Origin: Streptomyces roseochromogenus subsp. oscitans DS 12.976
GTDB taxonomy: Bacteria; Actinomycetota; Actinomycetes; Streptomycetales; Streptomycetaceae
Length of the DNA: 14,430 nt
NCBI RefSeq assembly: GCF_000497445.1
Contig: NZ_CM002285.1
Coordinates: forward strand, 7,532,092 to 7,546,521
Direction of reading: 5' to 3'
A program made the position numbers and the translations under genes. Positions 1 through 6,460 of the stretch are shown piece by piece. The notes under the pieces were generated by a model. It worked only from the letters and a program-made list of their open reading frames with translations, had not been told where the DNA came from and did not search any database. The stretch's first letter is position 1; each line of letters starts with the position of its first letter.

Positions 1-30
1 CCCGGCTTCGCTCGAACGGGGGGACCTCCA
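1..30. repeat. Possible end of a streptomycete GC-rich interspersed repeat inside the Asp23/Gls24 gene
   Basis: The first 30 bases contain GGCTTCGCTCGAACGGGGGG followed by ACCTCCA. From memory this resembles the short interspersed repeats with a 'CTTCGCTCGA' core and a run of G then ACC that recur between Streptomyces genes. Here it lies in an open coding frame just before the conserved Gls24 sequence, so it may be an intragenic copy. Only one end is visible and similarity was not computed. Confidence 0.3.
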
Positions 31-209
31 CGGAAACAGCCCGTGTACACGTGCACCTCGAACTCGGCTACCCCTGCGACATCGGCGCGCACTGCGCCGC
101 CGTGCGTCGTCATGTCGCCGAGCGGGTAGGCGCGTTGGTGGACATGGCGGTGGCCGAGGTCGCCGTACACGTGGAACGGCTGCACCCCGCACCGCACGGG
201 AGGGCGTGA
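1..209 (+). CDS. Asp23/Gls24-family envelope stress protein, C-terminal part (cut by window edge)
   Basis: The reading frame whose codons begin at base 3 is open from the edge to TGA at 207-209. It ends in a segment with TARVHVHLELGYPCDIG, AAVRRHVAERV and VAVHVERLHP. The alternating beta-strand plus 'ELGYPxDIG' pattern is typical of the Asp23/Gls24 domain in actinobacteria. In Gram-positive bacteria these proteins sit at the inner face of the membrane, tethered by AmaP, and are linked to envelope or alkaline stress. The two following genes (a DUF6286-type protein and an AmaP-like protein) are its usual neighbours, and the stop overlaps the next start (TGATG), so they are co-translated. The first ten or so visible codons (RLRSNGGTSTE) do not look like the domain and coincide with a G-run repeat. 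The start codon lies outside the window. Confidence 0.8.
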   Translation, partial: RLRSNGGTSTETARVHVHLELGYPCDIGAHCAAVRRHVAERVGALVDMAVAEVAVHVERLHPAPHGRA

Positions 210-820
210 TGAGCGAGCCGCAGACGATCATCCAGACGCTCCACAAGGACCCCACCCCTACACCGCCCGCCGCCGAGAGCAGTGGCCGCTTCTGGTCAGC
301 GCGCCGCGTCCCGGCCGCCGTCGTCGCGGCACTGCTGCTGGCCGGCGCCGGCCTCCTGCTGTACGACATCGCCGCCGTACGCGCCCACCGCCCCGCGATG
401 CACTGGCGCCGCGCACTGGCCCGGCAACTGGCCGAACGGCCCCTGGACGACACCTGGGTGCTGACCGGAGCGGCCGTCGCCGTCGCACTCGGCCTCTGGC
501 TGATCGCCCTCGCGGCCACGCCGGGTCTGCGCGGTCTGCTGCCCATGCGGCGCCCACACCCCGACGTCCGCGCCGCACTCCGGCGTGACGCGGCGGCGCT
601 TCTGCTGCGCGACCGGGCCATGGACATCTCCGGGGTCCGGTCGGTGCGGGTGCGGATGCGCCGCAGGAAGGCCGACGTCCGTGTCGTCTCGCACTTCCGT
701 GACCTGGACGACGTACGCGCCGACCTGGACACCGTGCTCACGGACGCGGTCCGGGGCCTCGGCCTCGGCCGGCCGCCCGTGCTGTCCGTCCATGTGACAC
801 GGCCCGCGCGGAAGGGGTGA
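209..820 (+). CDS. DUF6286-type two-helix membrane protein of the Asp23/AmaP operon
   Basis: This is a 203-residue protein. Its cytoplasmic N-terminus is rich in Pro and Thr. A first membrane helix spans about residues 34-55 and a second about 84-104. A short loop with 'MHWRRALARQLAERPLDDTW' lies between them. A basic alpha/beta C-terminal domain (about 115-203) holds the pattern RDRAMDISGVRSVRVRMRRRK and an ADVRVVSHFRDLDDVR strand-helix unit. This matches the DUF6286 proteins that accompany Asp23/Gls24 and AmaP genes in Streptomyces. The biochemical role is unknown; an envelope-stress scaffold is an inference from the neighbours. ATG at 209 is chosen because GGGAGG at 198-203 sits 5 nt upstream. 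A GTG directly before it (206) is also in frame. The gene overlaps the upstream stop by one base. Confidence 0.85.
   Translation: MSEPQTIIQTLHKDPTPTPPAAESSGRFWSARRVPAAVVAALLLAGAGLLLYDIAAVRAHRPAMHWRRALARQLAERPLDDTWVLTGAAVAVALGLWLIALAATPGLRGLLPMRRPHPDVRAALRRDAAALLLRDRAMDISGVRSVRVRMRRRKADVRVVSHFRDLDDVRADLDTVLTDAVRGLGLGRPPVLSVHVTRPARKG
810..817 (+). promoter_or_regulatory. Ribosome-binding site that sets the AmaP start at 826
   Basis: GGAAGGGG at 810-817 has an 8-nt spacer to ATG 826. The competing GTG at 817 would begin inside this Shine-Dalgarno sequence, so ATG 826 is the better start. Confidence 0.6.
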
Positions 821-825
821 CGGCG

Positions 826-1407
826 ATGCACAGGGGTCGTCTCCACCGTGTCCTGCTGGCCCTCGTCGGCCTGCTCCTGCTCGCGCTCGGCGGATCGGTC
901 CTGGCCGTCGGCCTGGGCGCACCGGCGCCCTCCTGGTGGATCCACACCGGCCCGCACGACGTCCTGCTCACCCGGGCCGAACGCACCCACTGGCGCGGCG
1001 CCGGCTGGTGGTGGCCGGCCGTCCTCACCACCCTGGCCGTCCTCGTCCTGCTCGCCCTGTGGTGGCTGATCACACTCCTGCGCCGCCGCCGGCTCACCGA
1101 GATCCTCATCGACACCGGCGACGGCGAGTCCGCCCTCCTGCGCGGCCGCGCCCTGGAGTCGGCCCTGGCCCAGGAAGCCGTCCAGCAGCAGGGCGTGGCC
1201 CACGCGGAGATCCTCCTGCGCGGCCGCCGCACGAAACCCACGGCGAAAATCTGGCTCCAGCTGGAGCCCCACGTGGACCCGTCGACGGCCCTGAACGACT
1301 TCACGACCCGGGCCTTGACCCACGCCCGCCAGTCAGCGCGGCTCCCGTCTCTGCCGGCAGAGATACGACTGAGAGCGGTCAAGCACCGTGCGGAGAGGGT
1401 CACTTGA
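826..1407 (+). CDS. amaP: AmaP-like alkaline shock response membrane anchor
   Basis: This is a 193-residue protein with membrane helices at about 6-30 and 64-86. They are joined by an outside loop rich in Trp and His (APSWWIHTGPHDVLL...THWRGAGWWW). A cytoplasmic domain of about 105 residues follows, with TEILIDTGDGESALLRGRALESALAQEAVQQQGVAHAEILLRGRR. In Firmicutes, AmaP anchors Asp23 to the membrane through two N-terminal helices. The same helix layout and position behind an Asp23/Gls24 gene support that role here. It shares topology with the preceding DUF6286-type protein (two helices, then a domain with an RDRA/RGRA element). The start is only 5 nt after the preceding stop, so the trio is one operon. 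The gene ends convergently with the SDR gene, with 34 bp between and no clear terminator. Confidence 0.8.
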   Translation: MHRGRLHRVLLALVGLLLLALGGSVLAVGLGAPAPSWWIHTGPHDVLLTRAERTHWRGAGWWWPAVLTTLAVLVLLALWWLITLLRRRRLTEILIDTGDGESALLRGRALESALAQEAVQQQGVAHAEILLRGRRTKPTAKIWLQLEPHVDPSTALNDFTTRALTHARQSARLPSLPAEIRLRAVKHRAERVT

Positions 1408-1441
1408 CAGTCCGGGCGCGAGCACTTGCGCAACCCGCACG

Positions 1442-2197
1442 CTAGAACCCGTGCCGCATGCCCCCGTCCACAGGCAACATGACCCCCGTCAGATAGGAAG
1501 CCGCCGGTGACAGCAGAAACGCCGCGACCTTCCCGAACTCCTCCGGCGCCCCGTACCGCCGCAACGGAATCCGCGCCTCGTTCGCGGCCCGGGTGGCCTC
1601 AGGATCCGCGGACAACCCGTCCAGCTCGCGCACGCGATCCGTGTCGATCCGCGAAGGCAGCAGCCCCAGTACCCGAATCCCCCGCGGCCCCAGCTCGTCG
1701 GCGATCGACTTGGCGAACCCGGCGAGTCCGGGCCGCAGCCCGTTGGAGATGGTCAGCCCCGGAATCGGCTCGTGCACCGACGCGGACAGCACGAACCCGA
1801 TGACCCCGCCCGGCTCCAGCTCGGAAGCCGCCGCGCGAGCGAGCCTCACCGCACCGAGGAACACCGACTCGAACGCGTTCTGCCACTGCTCATCGGTGTT
1901 GTCCGCGATGAACCCCGGCGCCGGCCCGCCCACACTCACCAGCACGCCGTCGAACGCGCCGAAGGCGTCACGGGCGGCCGCGATCAGCCGCTCCGGAGTC
2001 CGCGGGTCGGCGTTGTCCACGGCCACACCGACCGCGTTCGGGCCCAGTTCGGCGGCGGCGTCGGCCACCCGCTTCTCGTCCCGGCCGCTGATCACGACCT
2101 TCGCCCCGTCGGCGACGAGTTCCCGTGCGGCGGCGTTGCCCAGCCCGCGGGTCGCCCCGGTGACGACGTACACCCGGTCCTTCAGTCCAAGATCCAT
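1442..2197 (-). CDS. Divergent SDR-family protein lacking the canonical Tyr-Lys catalytic pair
   Basis: This is a 251-residue Rossmann-fold protein. The cofactor-binding motif TGATRGLG is intact at residues 13-20. It ends in the usual SDR C-terminus (YLTGVMLPVDGGMRHGF). The NNAG motif is replaced by SVGG (88-91). Where classical SDRs have Tyr-x-x-x-Lys, this protein reads ISNGLRPGLAGFAKSIA, so by alignment Tyr becomes Ser151 and Lys becomes Arg155. A beta-ketoacyl-reductase-like SDR subgroup with incomplete catalytic residues is known, and this fits it. It may bind NAD(P) without classical ketoreductase chemistry. It starts 5 nt after the GH15 stop, with an AGGATAGAGG ribosome-binding site within the end of GH15, so the two are co-transcribed and probably coupled. 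The substrate is unknown. Confidence 0.85.
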   Translation of the reverse strand: MDLGLKDRVYVVTGATRGLGNAAARELVADGAKVVISGRDEKRVADAAAELGPNAVGVAVDNADPRTPERLIAAARDAFGAFDGVLVSVGGPAPGFIADNTDEQWQNAFESVFLGAVRLARAAASELEPGGVIGFVLSASVHEPIPGLTISNGLRPGLAGFAKSIADELGPRGIRVLGLLPSRIDTDRVRELDGLSADPEATRAANEARIPLRRYGAPEEFGKVAAFLLSPAASYLTGVMLPVDGGMRHGF

Positions 2198-2202
2198 GGC
2201 CT

Positions 2203-3987
2203 CTATCCTGCCTGCTCGTCCCCGAAGAGTGTGAGCGCGGTGTTCACCAGGGCGATATGGCTGAAGGCCTGCGGGAAGTTGCCCACCTGGCGGCCCAGTT
2301 CGGGGTCGTACTCCTCCGCCAGCAGTCCCACGTCGTTGGTGAGCGACGCCAGCCGCTCGAAGAGTGCCCGGGCCTCGGCGGTGCGGCCGGTCATGTGCAG
2401 GGCGTCCGCGAGCCAGAAAGAGCAGGCGAGGAAGGCGCCCTCGCCGCCCGGCATCCCGTCGACCCCGATGGCGTCGGTGTCGTAGCGGCGCACGAAGCCG
2501 CCGTGGCCGAGGTCCGCGCGGATCGCGTCGACCGTGCCGATGACGCGCGGGTCGTCGGGCGGCAGGAAGCCGACCCGGGGGATCAGCAGCAGGGCGGCGT
2601 CCAGTTCGCGCGAGCCGTAGTACTGCGTGAAGGTCCCCCGCCGGGAGTCGTAGCCCTGCTCGCACACCTCCCGGTGCACCTCGTCCCGCATCGCCCGCCA
2701 GCCGTCCGCGTCGCCCTCCAGCTCCGGGTGCTTCTCCAGCGTGCGTACGGCGCGGTCGGCGGCCACCCACACCATCACCTTCGAGTGCACGAACTGGCGC
2801 CGGCCGCCGCGCACCTCCCACAGGCCCTCGTCGGGCTGCTGCCAGGACGACTTCAGGAACGTCATCAGCGAGCGCTGGATGGCCCACATGTGCGGCTTGC
2901 TGGGCAGGCCCGCGTCGCGCGCCAGATACAGCGAGTCCAGGACCTCGCCGTACACGTCCAGCTGAAGCTGGCCGACGGCGCCGTTGCCGATGCGTACGGG
3001 CGCGGAGTCGGCGTAGCCGGGCAGCCAGGGCAGTTCCCACTCCGGCAGCCGGCGCTCACCGGCCAGCCCGTACATGATCTGCAGGTCCGCCGGGTCGCCC
3101 GCGACCGCGCGCAGCAGCCAGTCGCGCCAGGCCTCGGCTTCCTTGTGGTAGCCGGCGTGGAGCAGCGCGCCGAGGGTGAGGGTGGAGTCGCGCAGCCAGC
3201 AGTAGCGGTAGTCCCAGTTGCGCACCCCGCCCGGTTCCTCGGGCAGCGAGGTGGTGGCCGCGGCGACGATCCCGCCCGTCGGGGCGTAGGTGAGGGCCTT
3301 GAGCGTGATCAGGGAGCGTACGACGGCGTCCCGGTACGGCCCGTCGTAGCGGCAGCGGGTGGCCCAGCGCCGCCAGCCGTGGACGCTGGTGCTCAGCGCC
3401 TTGTAGGGGTCGACGAGCGGGGGGCGGGGCTCGTGCGAGGGGTGCCAGGTCAGCACGAACGCGACCCGCTGGCCCTCGCCGACGGTGAACTCGGAGTGGG
3501 TGCCGAAGTCCTCGCCCCACATGTGCACGTGCGGCTCGGTGCGCAGCCAGACCGAGTCCGGTCCGGCGACTGCGACCCGGTGGCCGTCGGAGCGGCGCAT
3601 CCACGGGATGATCGAGCCGTAGTCGAAGCGGATGCGGAGGGTGCTGTGGACGGTGACGTGCCCGCTGACGCCCTCCACGATGCGCATGACGTCGGGCGCG
3701 CGGTCGCGCTGCGGCATCAGGTCGGTGACGCGCAGCGTGCCCTCGTCGGTCTCCCACTCGGTGTCGAGGACGAGGGTGTCGGGCCGGTAGGCGCGCCGCG
3801 TGCAGACACGGGCCCCCTTGGGTGCGATCCGCCAGTACCCGTGGTCCTCGTTGCCGAGCAGCTTCGCGAAGCAGGCACCGGAGTCGAAGCGGGGCAGGCA
3901 CAGCCAGTCGATCGAGCCGTCCCTGCCGACCAGCGCGGCGGTCTGCTCGTCGCCGATGAGGGCGTAGTCCTCGATGCGCGCGTTCAC
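2203..3987 (-). CDS. Glycoside hydrolase family 15 protein (glucoamylase/trehalase-like)
   Basis: This is a 594-residue protein. The conserved N-terminus is ARIEDYALIGDEQTAALVGRDGSIDWLCLPRFDS, and a beta-sandwich region runs to about residue 210. An (alpha/alpha)6-barrel follows. Landmarks are NWDYRYCWLRDST (257-269), YGEVLDSLYL (346-355), GLWEVRGG (388-395, Glu391 the likely general acid) and GLLAEEYDPELGRQVGNFPQAFSH (554-577, Glu558/559 the likely general base). GH15 includes glucoamylases and, in mycobacteria, soluble trehalases of similar length, so trehalose or alpha-glucan hydrolysis is likely but unproven. There is no signal peptide, so it is cytoplasmic. GTG 3987 is chosen because it immediately precedes the conserved RIEDYALIGD. 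The Shine-Dalgarno is weak (GGGAA about 11 nt upstream). Reading further upstream would run into a repeat element. Confidence 0.92.
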   Translation of the reverse strand: MNARIEDYALIGDEQTAALVGRDGSIDWLCLPRFDSGACFAKLLGNEDHGYWRIAPKGARVCTRRAYRPDTLVLDTEWETDEGTLRVTDLMPQRDRAPDVMRIVEGVSGHVTVHSTLRIRFDYGSIIPWMRRSDGHRVAVAGPDSVWLRTEPHVHMWGEDFGTHSEFTVGEGQRVAFVLTWHPSHEPRPPLVDPYKALSTSVHGWRRWATRCRYDGPYRDAVVRSLITLKALTYAPTGGIVAAATTSLPEEPGGVRNWDYRYCWLRDSTLTLGALLHAGYHKEAEAWRDWLLRAVAGDPADLQIMYGLAGERRLPEWELPWLPGYADSAPVRIGNGAVGQLQLDVYGEVLDSLYLARDAGLPSKPHMWAIQRSLMTFLKSSWQQPDEGLWEVRGGRRQFVHSKVMVWVAADRAVRTLEKHPELEGDADGWRAMRDEVHREVCEQGYDSRRGTFTQYYGSRELDAALLLIPRVGFLPPDDPRVIGTVDAIRADLGHGGFVRRYDTDAIGVDGMPGGEGAFLACSFWLADALHMTGRTAEARALFERLASLTNDVGLLAEEYDPELGRQVGNFPQAFSHIALVNTALTLFGDEQAG

Positions 3988-4076
3988 GGGATCCGGTTTC
4001 CCGGCGGGCCGGAGGGGCAACCAGGTGGTGCGCCGGGGGAGTGACGGGCCCGTGTGCGTGGCGATACGGCGGAGCC

Positions 4077-4257
4077 AGGGCCTGTCCGGCGGATCAGGGG
4101 CAGGACATCGGCGGCGCCTCATCAGCGCAGGTGAGCGGGCGGCGATGGGGGGAGTCGGGGACCGACGGCAATGCCGCTGGGGGTGCCCCACGCCCTCAGG
4201 CAGTGGGGGAGGGCGAGCCGGCCCCCCGTCTGCGGCACGATCCGCCGGACAGGCCCT
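4077..4257. mobile_element. Probable MITE or IS-end remnant with 19-bp perfect terminal inverted repeats
   Basis: AGGGCCTGTCCGGCGGATC at 4077-4095 is an exact reverse complement of 4239-4257, bounding a 181-bp segment with no transposase gene. A direct repeat ATACGGCGG occurs at 4064-4072 and 4258-4266, abutting the right end and 4 bp from the left end, and may be an imperfectly placed target duplication. The interior carries a second inverted repeat, CCCCAC/GTGGGG, around 4184-4206. From memory, the terminal sequence resembles common Streptomyces intergenic repeats and IS ends. It fills most of the 268-bp gap between GH15 and SURF1, and its right end overlaps the SURF1 stop codon. Class and family are not determined. 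Confidence 0.65.
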
Positions 4258-5047
4258 ATACGGCGGCCGGTTCCGTCTCCTCCGGCTTCGCCTCCGCGGC
4301 GGCCTCCTCCTGGTCGCGGATCTCCCGCCGGACCAGGAACCACCAGCCGACCGGGACGGCCGCGGCGAACAGCCACCACTGGATCATGTACGCGTAGTTC
4401 AGCGGGGCGTCCTCGCTGCCCGGGTCGGAGATCTGCTCCGGGGAATCGGTCTGGGGCCCCGTCTGCTCGACGTAGCCGCCGAGCACCTGCGCGCCGAGCC
4501 GGTGTGCCTCCTCCGTGCTGTTGATCAGCATGATCTGCCGGTCGGGGAGGCCCTGGACGTTCTTGATGCCGCTCGCCGCGGTCGTCTCGTCGGCCATCAG
4601 CCGCCCGGTGATGGTGGTCCGGCCGGCCGGCGGGGCGGGGATCTTCGGGAAGGCGGTCTGGGCTCCGTTGGCGGGGATCCAGCCGCGGTTGACGAGCAGC
4701 ACCTTGCCGTCGCCGAGGACGAACGGGGTGAGCACATGGAAGCCGACCTCGTTGTCGGAGTTGGTCCGGCGCCGGACCACTTCCTCCTTCGCGGGGTCGA
4801 AGGTGCCGGTCGCGGTGACCGTGCGGTACTTCTCGGTGCGGGTCACGGTGTGCCCCGGGGAGCTCAGCCGCTCGACCGGGACCGGCTTGGCGTGCAGCGC
4901 CGAGGAGACCAGGTCGTTGCGCGCGGTGCGCTCCTCGTAGCGGTGCTTCTGCCAGAAGCCCAGCCTGATCATCGTCGGGATCAGCGCGATCGCGACGATG
5001 GTGAGGATCACCCACTGGCGGGACAACAGGAAGCGGTAGCGGTGCAC
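4256..5047 (-). CDS. SURF1-family cytochrome c oxidase assembly protein
   Basis: This is a 263-residue membrane protein with the SURF1 topology: a helix at about 11-30, a large external domain, and a second helix at about 223-240. Family motifs are RLGFWQKHR (28-36), EKYRTVTATGTFDP (72-85), VGFHVLTPF (101-109), VLLVNRGWIP (116-125), LGGYVEQTG (189-197) and APLNYAYMIQWWLFA (214-228). SURF1 proteins assist haem insertion and assembly of aa3-type oxidase. The C-terminus is an acidic EEAAAEAKPEETEP tail that ends exactly where the inverted-repeat element begins, so the TAG stop is made by the element junction. GTG 5047 is the only plausible start, because an in-frame TAA lies four codons upstream. 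GGAGG lies 12 nt upstream, a long spacer, and both sit in a hairpin. Confidence 0.9.
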   Translation of the reverse strand: MHRYRFLLSRQWVILTIVAIALIPTMIRLGFWQKHRYEERTARNDLVSSALHAKPVPVERLSSPGHTVTRTEKYRTVTATGTFDPAKEEVVRRRTNSDNEVGFHVLTPFVLGDGKVLLVNRGWIPANGAQTAFPKIPAPPAGRTTITGRLMADETTAASGIKNVQGLPDRQIMLINSTEEAHRLGAQVLGGYVEQTGPQTDSPEQISDPGSEDAPLNYAYMIQWWLFAAAVPVGWWFLVRREIRDQEEAAAEAKPEETEPAAV

Positions 5048-5079
5048 CCCACGACGTTACCTCCGGGCCGTGGGGTGCA
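5043..5079 (-). promoter_or_regulatory. RNA hairpin enclosing the SURF1 ribosome-binding site and start codon
   Basis: TGCACCCCACG (5043-5053) and CGTGGGGTGCA (5069-5079) form a perfect 11-bp stem with a 15-nt loop. In the minus-strand transcript the loop displays GGAGGT and the 3' stem contains the GTG start of SURF1. The upstream small gene stops only 18 nt before the hairpin. It could gate SURF1 translation, attenuate read-through from the upstream gene, or be a DNA palindrome for a protein. No U-tract follows, so it is not a classic intrinsic terminator. Confidence 0.5.
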
Positions 5080-5096
5080 TTCAGGCGGGTACCGGG

Positions 5097-5330
5097 TCAG
5101 ACGTGGTCGACGATCCCCACCTGCCCATCGGCGCGGGCGCAGTGGGCGCCGCAGTAGAACTTGCTGTCGGCCTCCACGCCCTGGCCGATGATCTGCACCC
5201 GGCAGTGCTCGCAGATGGGTGCCATGCGGTGGATCGCACAGGAGAAGCAGTCGAACACATGAACCGCGCCCTGTGCATGGACCTCGAAGGTCATCCCGTA
5301 GTCATTGCCGCAAACCTCACATTTCGCCAT
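5097..5330 (-). CDS. Small eight-cysteine zinc-ribbon/metallothionein-like protein
   Basis: This is a 77-residue soluble protein with Cys pairs C4-x2-C7, C28-x2-C31, C40-x2-C43 and C60-x3-C64, plus several His (19-42 and 63). That is enough ligands for two zinc sites. The last part, ICEHCRVQIIGQGVEADSKFYCGAHCA, resembles the C-x2-C ... KFYC-x3-C pattern of bacterial metallothionein-like domains, while the first half (CEVCGNDYGMTFEVHAQGAVHVFDCFSC) resembles a zinc ribbon. The function is not known. Coding is supported by codon-position GC bias and Cys spacing. There is no strong Shine-Dalgarno before ATG 5330. The GATCACTC repeat array lies directly upstream. Confidence 0.8.
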   Translation of the reverse strand: MAKCEVCGNDYGMTFEVHAQGAVHVFDCFSCAIHRMAPICEHCRVQIIGQGVEADSKFYCGAHCARADGQVGIVDHV

Positions 5331-5391
5331 GCGCCACAGGGTGGGCCGTAGCCGGCACCAGGGCGAGCGGGTTCGGGGTGAGTCGTGTGCC

Positions 5392-5451
5392 GATCACTCA
5401 TTCGTACGATCACTCTCATCAGCGTGATCACTCGCATGCGTACGCTCACTC
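5392..5451. repeat. Four-copy GATCACTC-type array upstream of the small zinc protein
   Basis: GATCACTC occurs exactly at 5392, 5408 and 5426, and GCTCACTC at 5444, so the starts are 16, 18 and 18 bp apart. Copies 1 and 3 also share a downstream CGTAC, and GTGATCAC at 5425-5432 is a palindrome. The array fills the 115-bp gap before ATG 5330 (read on the minus strand as GAGTGATC repeats) and its last copy overlaps the exonuclease stop. It is AT-richer than its surroundings. It may be a multi-site operator or a slippage-derived repeat. Confidence 0.55.
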
Positions 5452-6438
5452 GCCGGCGGGCTCGACATCCCGCAGCAGCTGCCCGAACGCGGCCTCGTCG
5501 ACGACCGGCGTGCCGAACTGCCGCGCCTTGGCCGCCTTGGACGTGCCCGAGTCGGGGTCGTTGGTCACCAGCAGGCTGGTCAGCCGGGAGATGCTGGACG
5601 CCACATGCAGACCGGCCTCGGTGGCCCGGTCCTCCAGCAGCTCGCGGTCGACGGAGGTGTCGCCGGAGAACGCCACCCGCATGCCCTGTTTGAGGCGTTT
5701 GCCGTCTTCGTAGCGACCCGGATTGGGGTAGGGGCATGCGGGCCTTCTGCGGGAGGGCCGCCAACTGCCCGACCGGTAGCCGCCGTAGCCCCCGTATCCG
5801 CCGGACGACTGCCGGGGCACCGGACGGTCCGACCACTCCGTCAGCGGCCGGCACTCCAGCAGCGGCAGCCGTACGCCCCCCGCGGCGGCCGCCCGCAGAC
5901 TGGGCCGGAACGCCTCCGCCAGCACGCGCGCGTCGTCCAGCGCGTGATGCGCCCGCCGCTGTACGACGCCGTAGTGCGCCGCCAGCGACTCCAGCTTGAA
6001 GTTGGGCAGCGGCAGCTCCAGCTCCTTCGACAGCGCGATGGTGCACAGCCGCTGACGCACCGGCGCCTCGCGCTGCGCGCGCGCGTACTCCCGCGCGATC
6101 ATCTGCCAGTCGAAGACGGCGTTGTGCGCGACCAGCACCCGGCCGTCCAGCCGGGCCGCGAACTCCTCGGCGATGTCCGCGAAGAGCGGAGCCCCTTCGA
6201 GCACCTCGCTCGTCAGACCGTGTATCCACACGGGTCCCGGATCGCGCTCCGGGTTGACCAGTGTGTACCAGTGGTCCTCGACCTCGCCGCGCTCGTCCAG
6301 CCGGTAGACGGCCGCCGAGATGATCCGGTCGTCCCGGGCCAGGCCGGTGGTCTCCACGTCAACGACCGCGTATCCCTTCGGGTACGCGGCCGGCCACTGG
6401 GTGGGGGAGGACACTGCGGTCGCACGGTCTTCGAGCAT
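5446..6438 (-). CDS. DEDDh 3'-5' exonuclease fused to a BRCT domain
   Basis: This is a 330-residue protein. An N-terminal DnaQ-like exonuclease spans about 20-185: Exo I is VVDVETTG (Asp27, Glu29), Exo II is AHNAVFDW (Asp110), and Exo III is HHALDDA (His164, Asp169), so all five DEDDh residues are present. A Gly-Tyr and Arg-rich linker (about 208-245, with GGYGGYGGY) leads to a BRCT domain (about 250-326: GMRVAFSGD, DRATEAGLHVASSISRLTSLLVTND, SGTSKAAKARQFGTPVVDEAAF). BRCT domains in bacteria occur in NAD-dependent ligase, so a role in DNA repair or nick processing is likely. ATG 6438 is chosen. An in-frame GTG lies two codons upstream at 6444. No Shine-Dalgarno is visible. Confidence 0.9.
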   Translation of the reverse strand: MLEDRATAVSSPTQWPAAYPKGYAVVDVETTGLARDDRIISAAVYRLDERGEVEDHWYTLVNPERDPGPVWIHGLTSEVLEGAPLFADIAEEFAARLDGRVLVAHNAVFDWQMIAREYARAQREAPVRQRLCTIALSKELELPLPNFKLESLAAHYGVVQRRAHHALDDARVLAEAFRPSLRAAAAGGVRLPLLECRPLTEWSDRPVPRQSSGGYGGYGGYRSGSWRPSRRRPACPYPNPGRYEDGKRLKQGMRVAFSGDTSVDRELLEDRATEAGLHVASSISRLTSLLVTNDPDSGTSKAAKARQFGTPVVDEAAFGQLLRDVEPAGE

Positions 6439-6446
6439 GGTCACTG

Positions 6447-6452
6447 AGGATA
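6447..6452 (-). promoter_or_regulatory. Candidate -10 element placing the exonuclease start at the transcript 5' end
   Basis: The minus strand reads TATCCT at 6452-6447, ending 8 nt before ATG 6438. No convincing -35 hexamer exists at 17-18 bp; a GGACA element lies slightly further upstream. With no Shine-Dalgarno, this spacing would give a leaderless or nearly leaderless mRNA. A perfect palindrome GACTGACAGTC lies at 6461-6471, between the two boxes. Confidence 0.3.
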
Positions 6453-6460
6453 CGGGCCAC

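Noticed and set aside
817..825. GTG 817 as the AmaP start
   Set aside because: The GTG lies inside the Shine-Dalgarno that fits ATG 826.
2257..4044. Long open frame on the plus strand opposite GH15
   Set aside because: Antisense shadow of the GH15 gene, which has strong family motifs; long opposite frames are expected at this GC content.
4044..4053. ACGGGCCCGT palindrome upstream of GH15
   Set aside because: Ten-base GC-rich palindromes are frequent in this DNA; no second copy or promoter context supports an operator.
3988..4191. N-terminal extension of the GH15 protein to ATG 4191
   Set aside because: The added residues are Pro/Arg-rich, run into the inverted-repeat element and precede the conserved RIEDYALIGD start.
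4184..4214. Inner inverted repeat as an intrinsic terminator for SURF1
   Set aside because: It is within the inverted-repeat element, has a short 6-bp stem and no T-run; recorded only as internal structure of the element.
5385..5693. Plus-strand frame starting in the GATCACTC array
   Set aside because: It reads the repeat and the antisense of the BRCT domain; no Shine-Dalgarno and Arg-rich composition.
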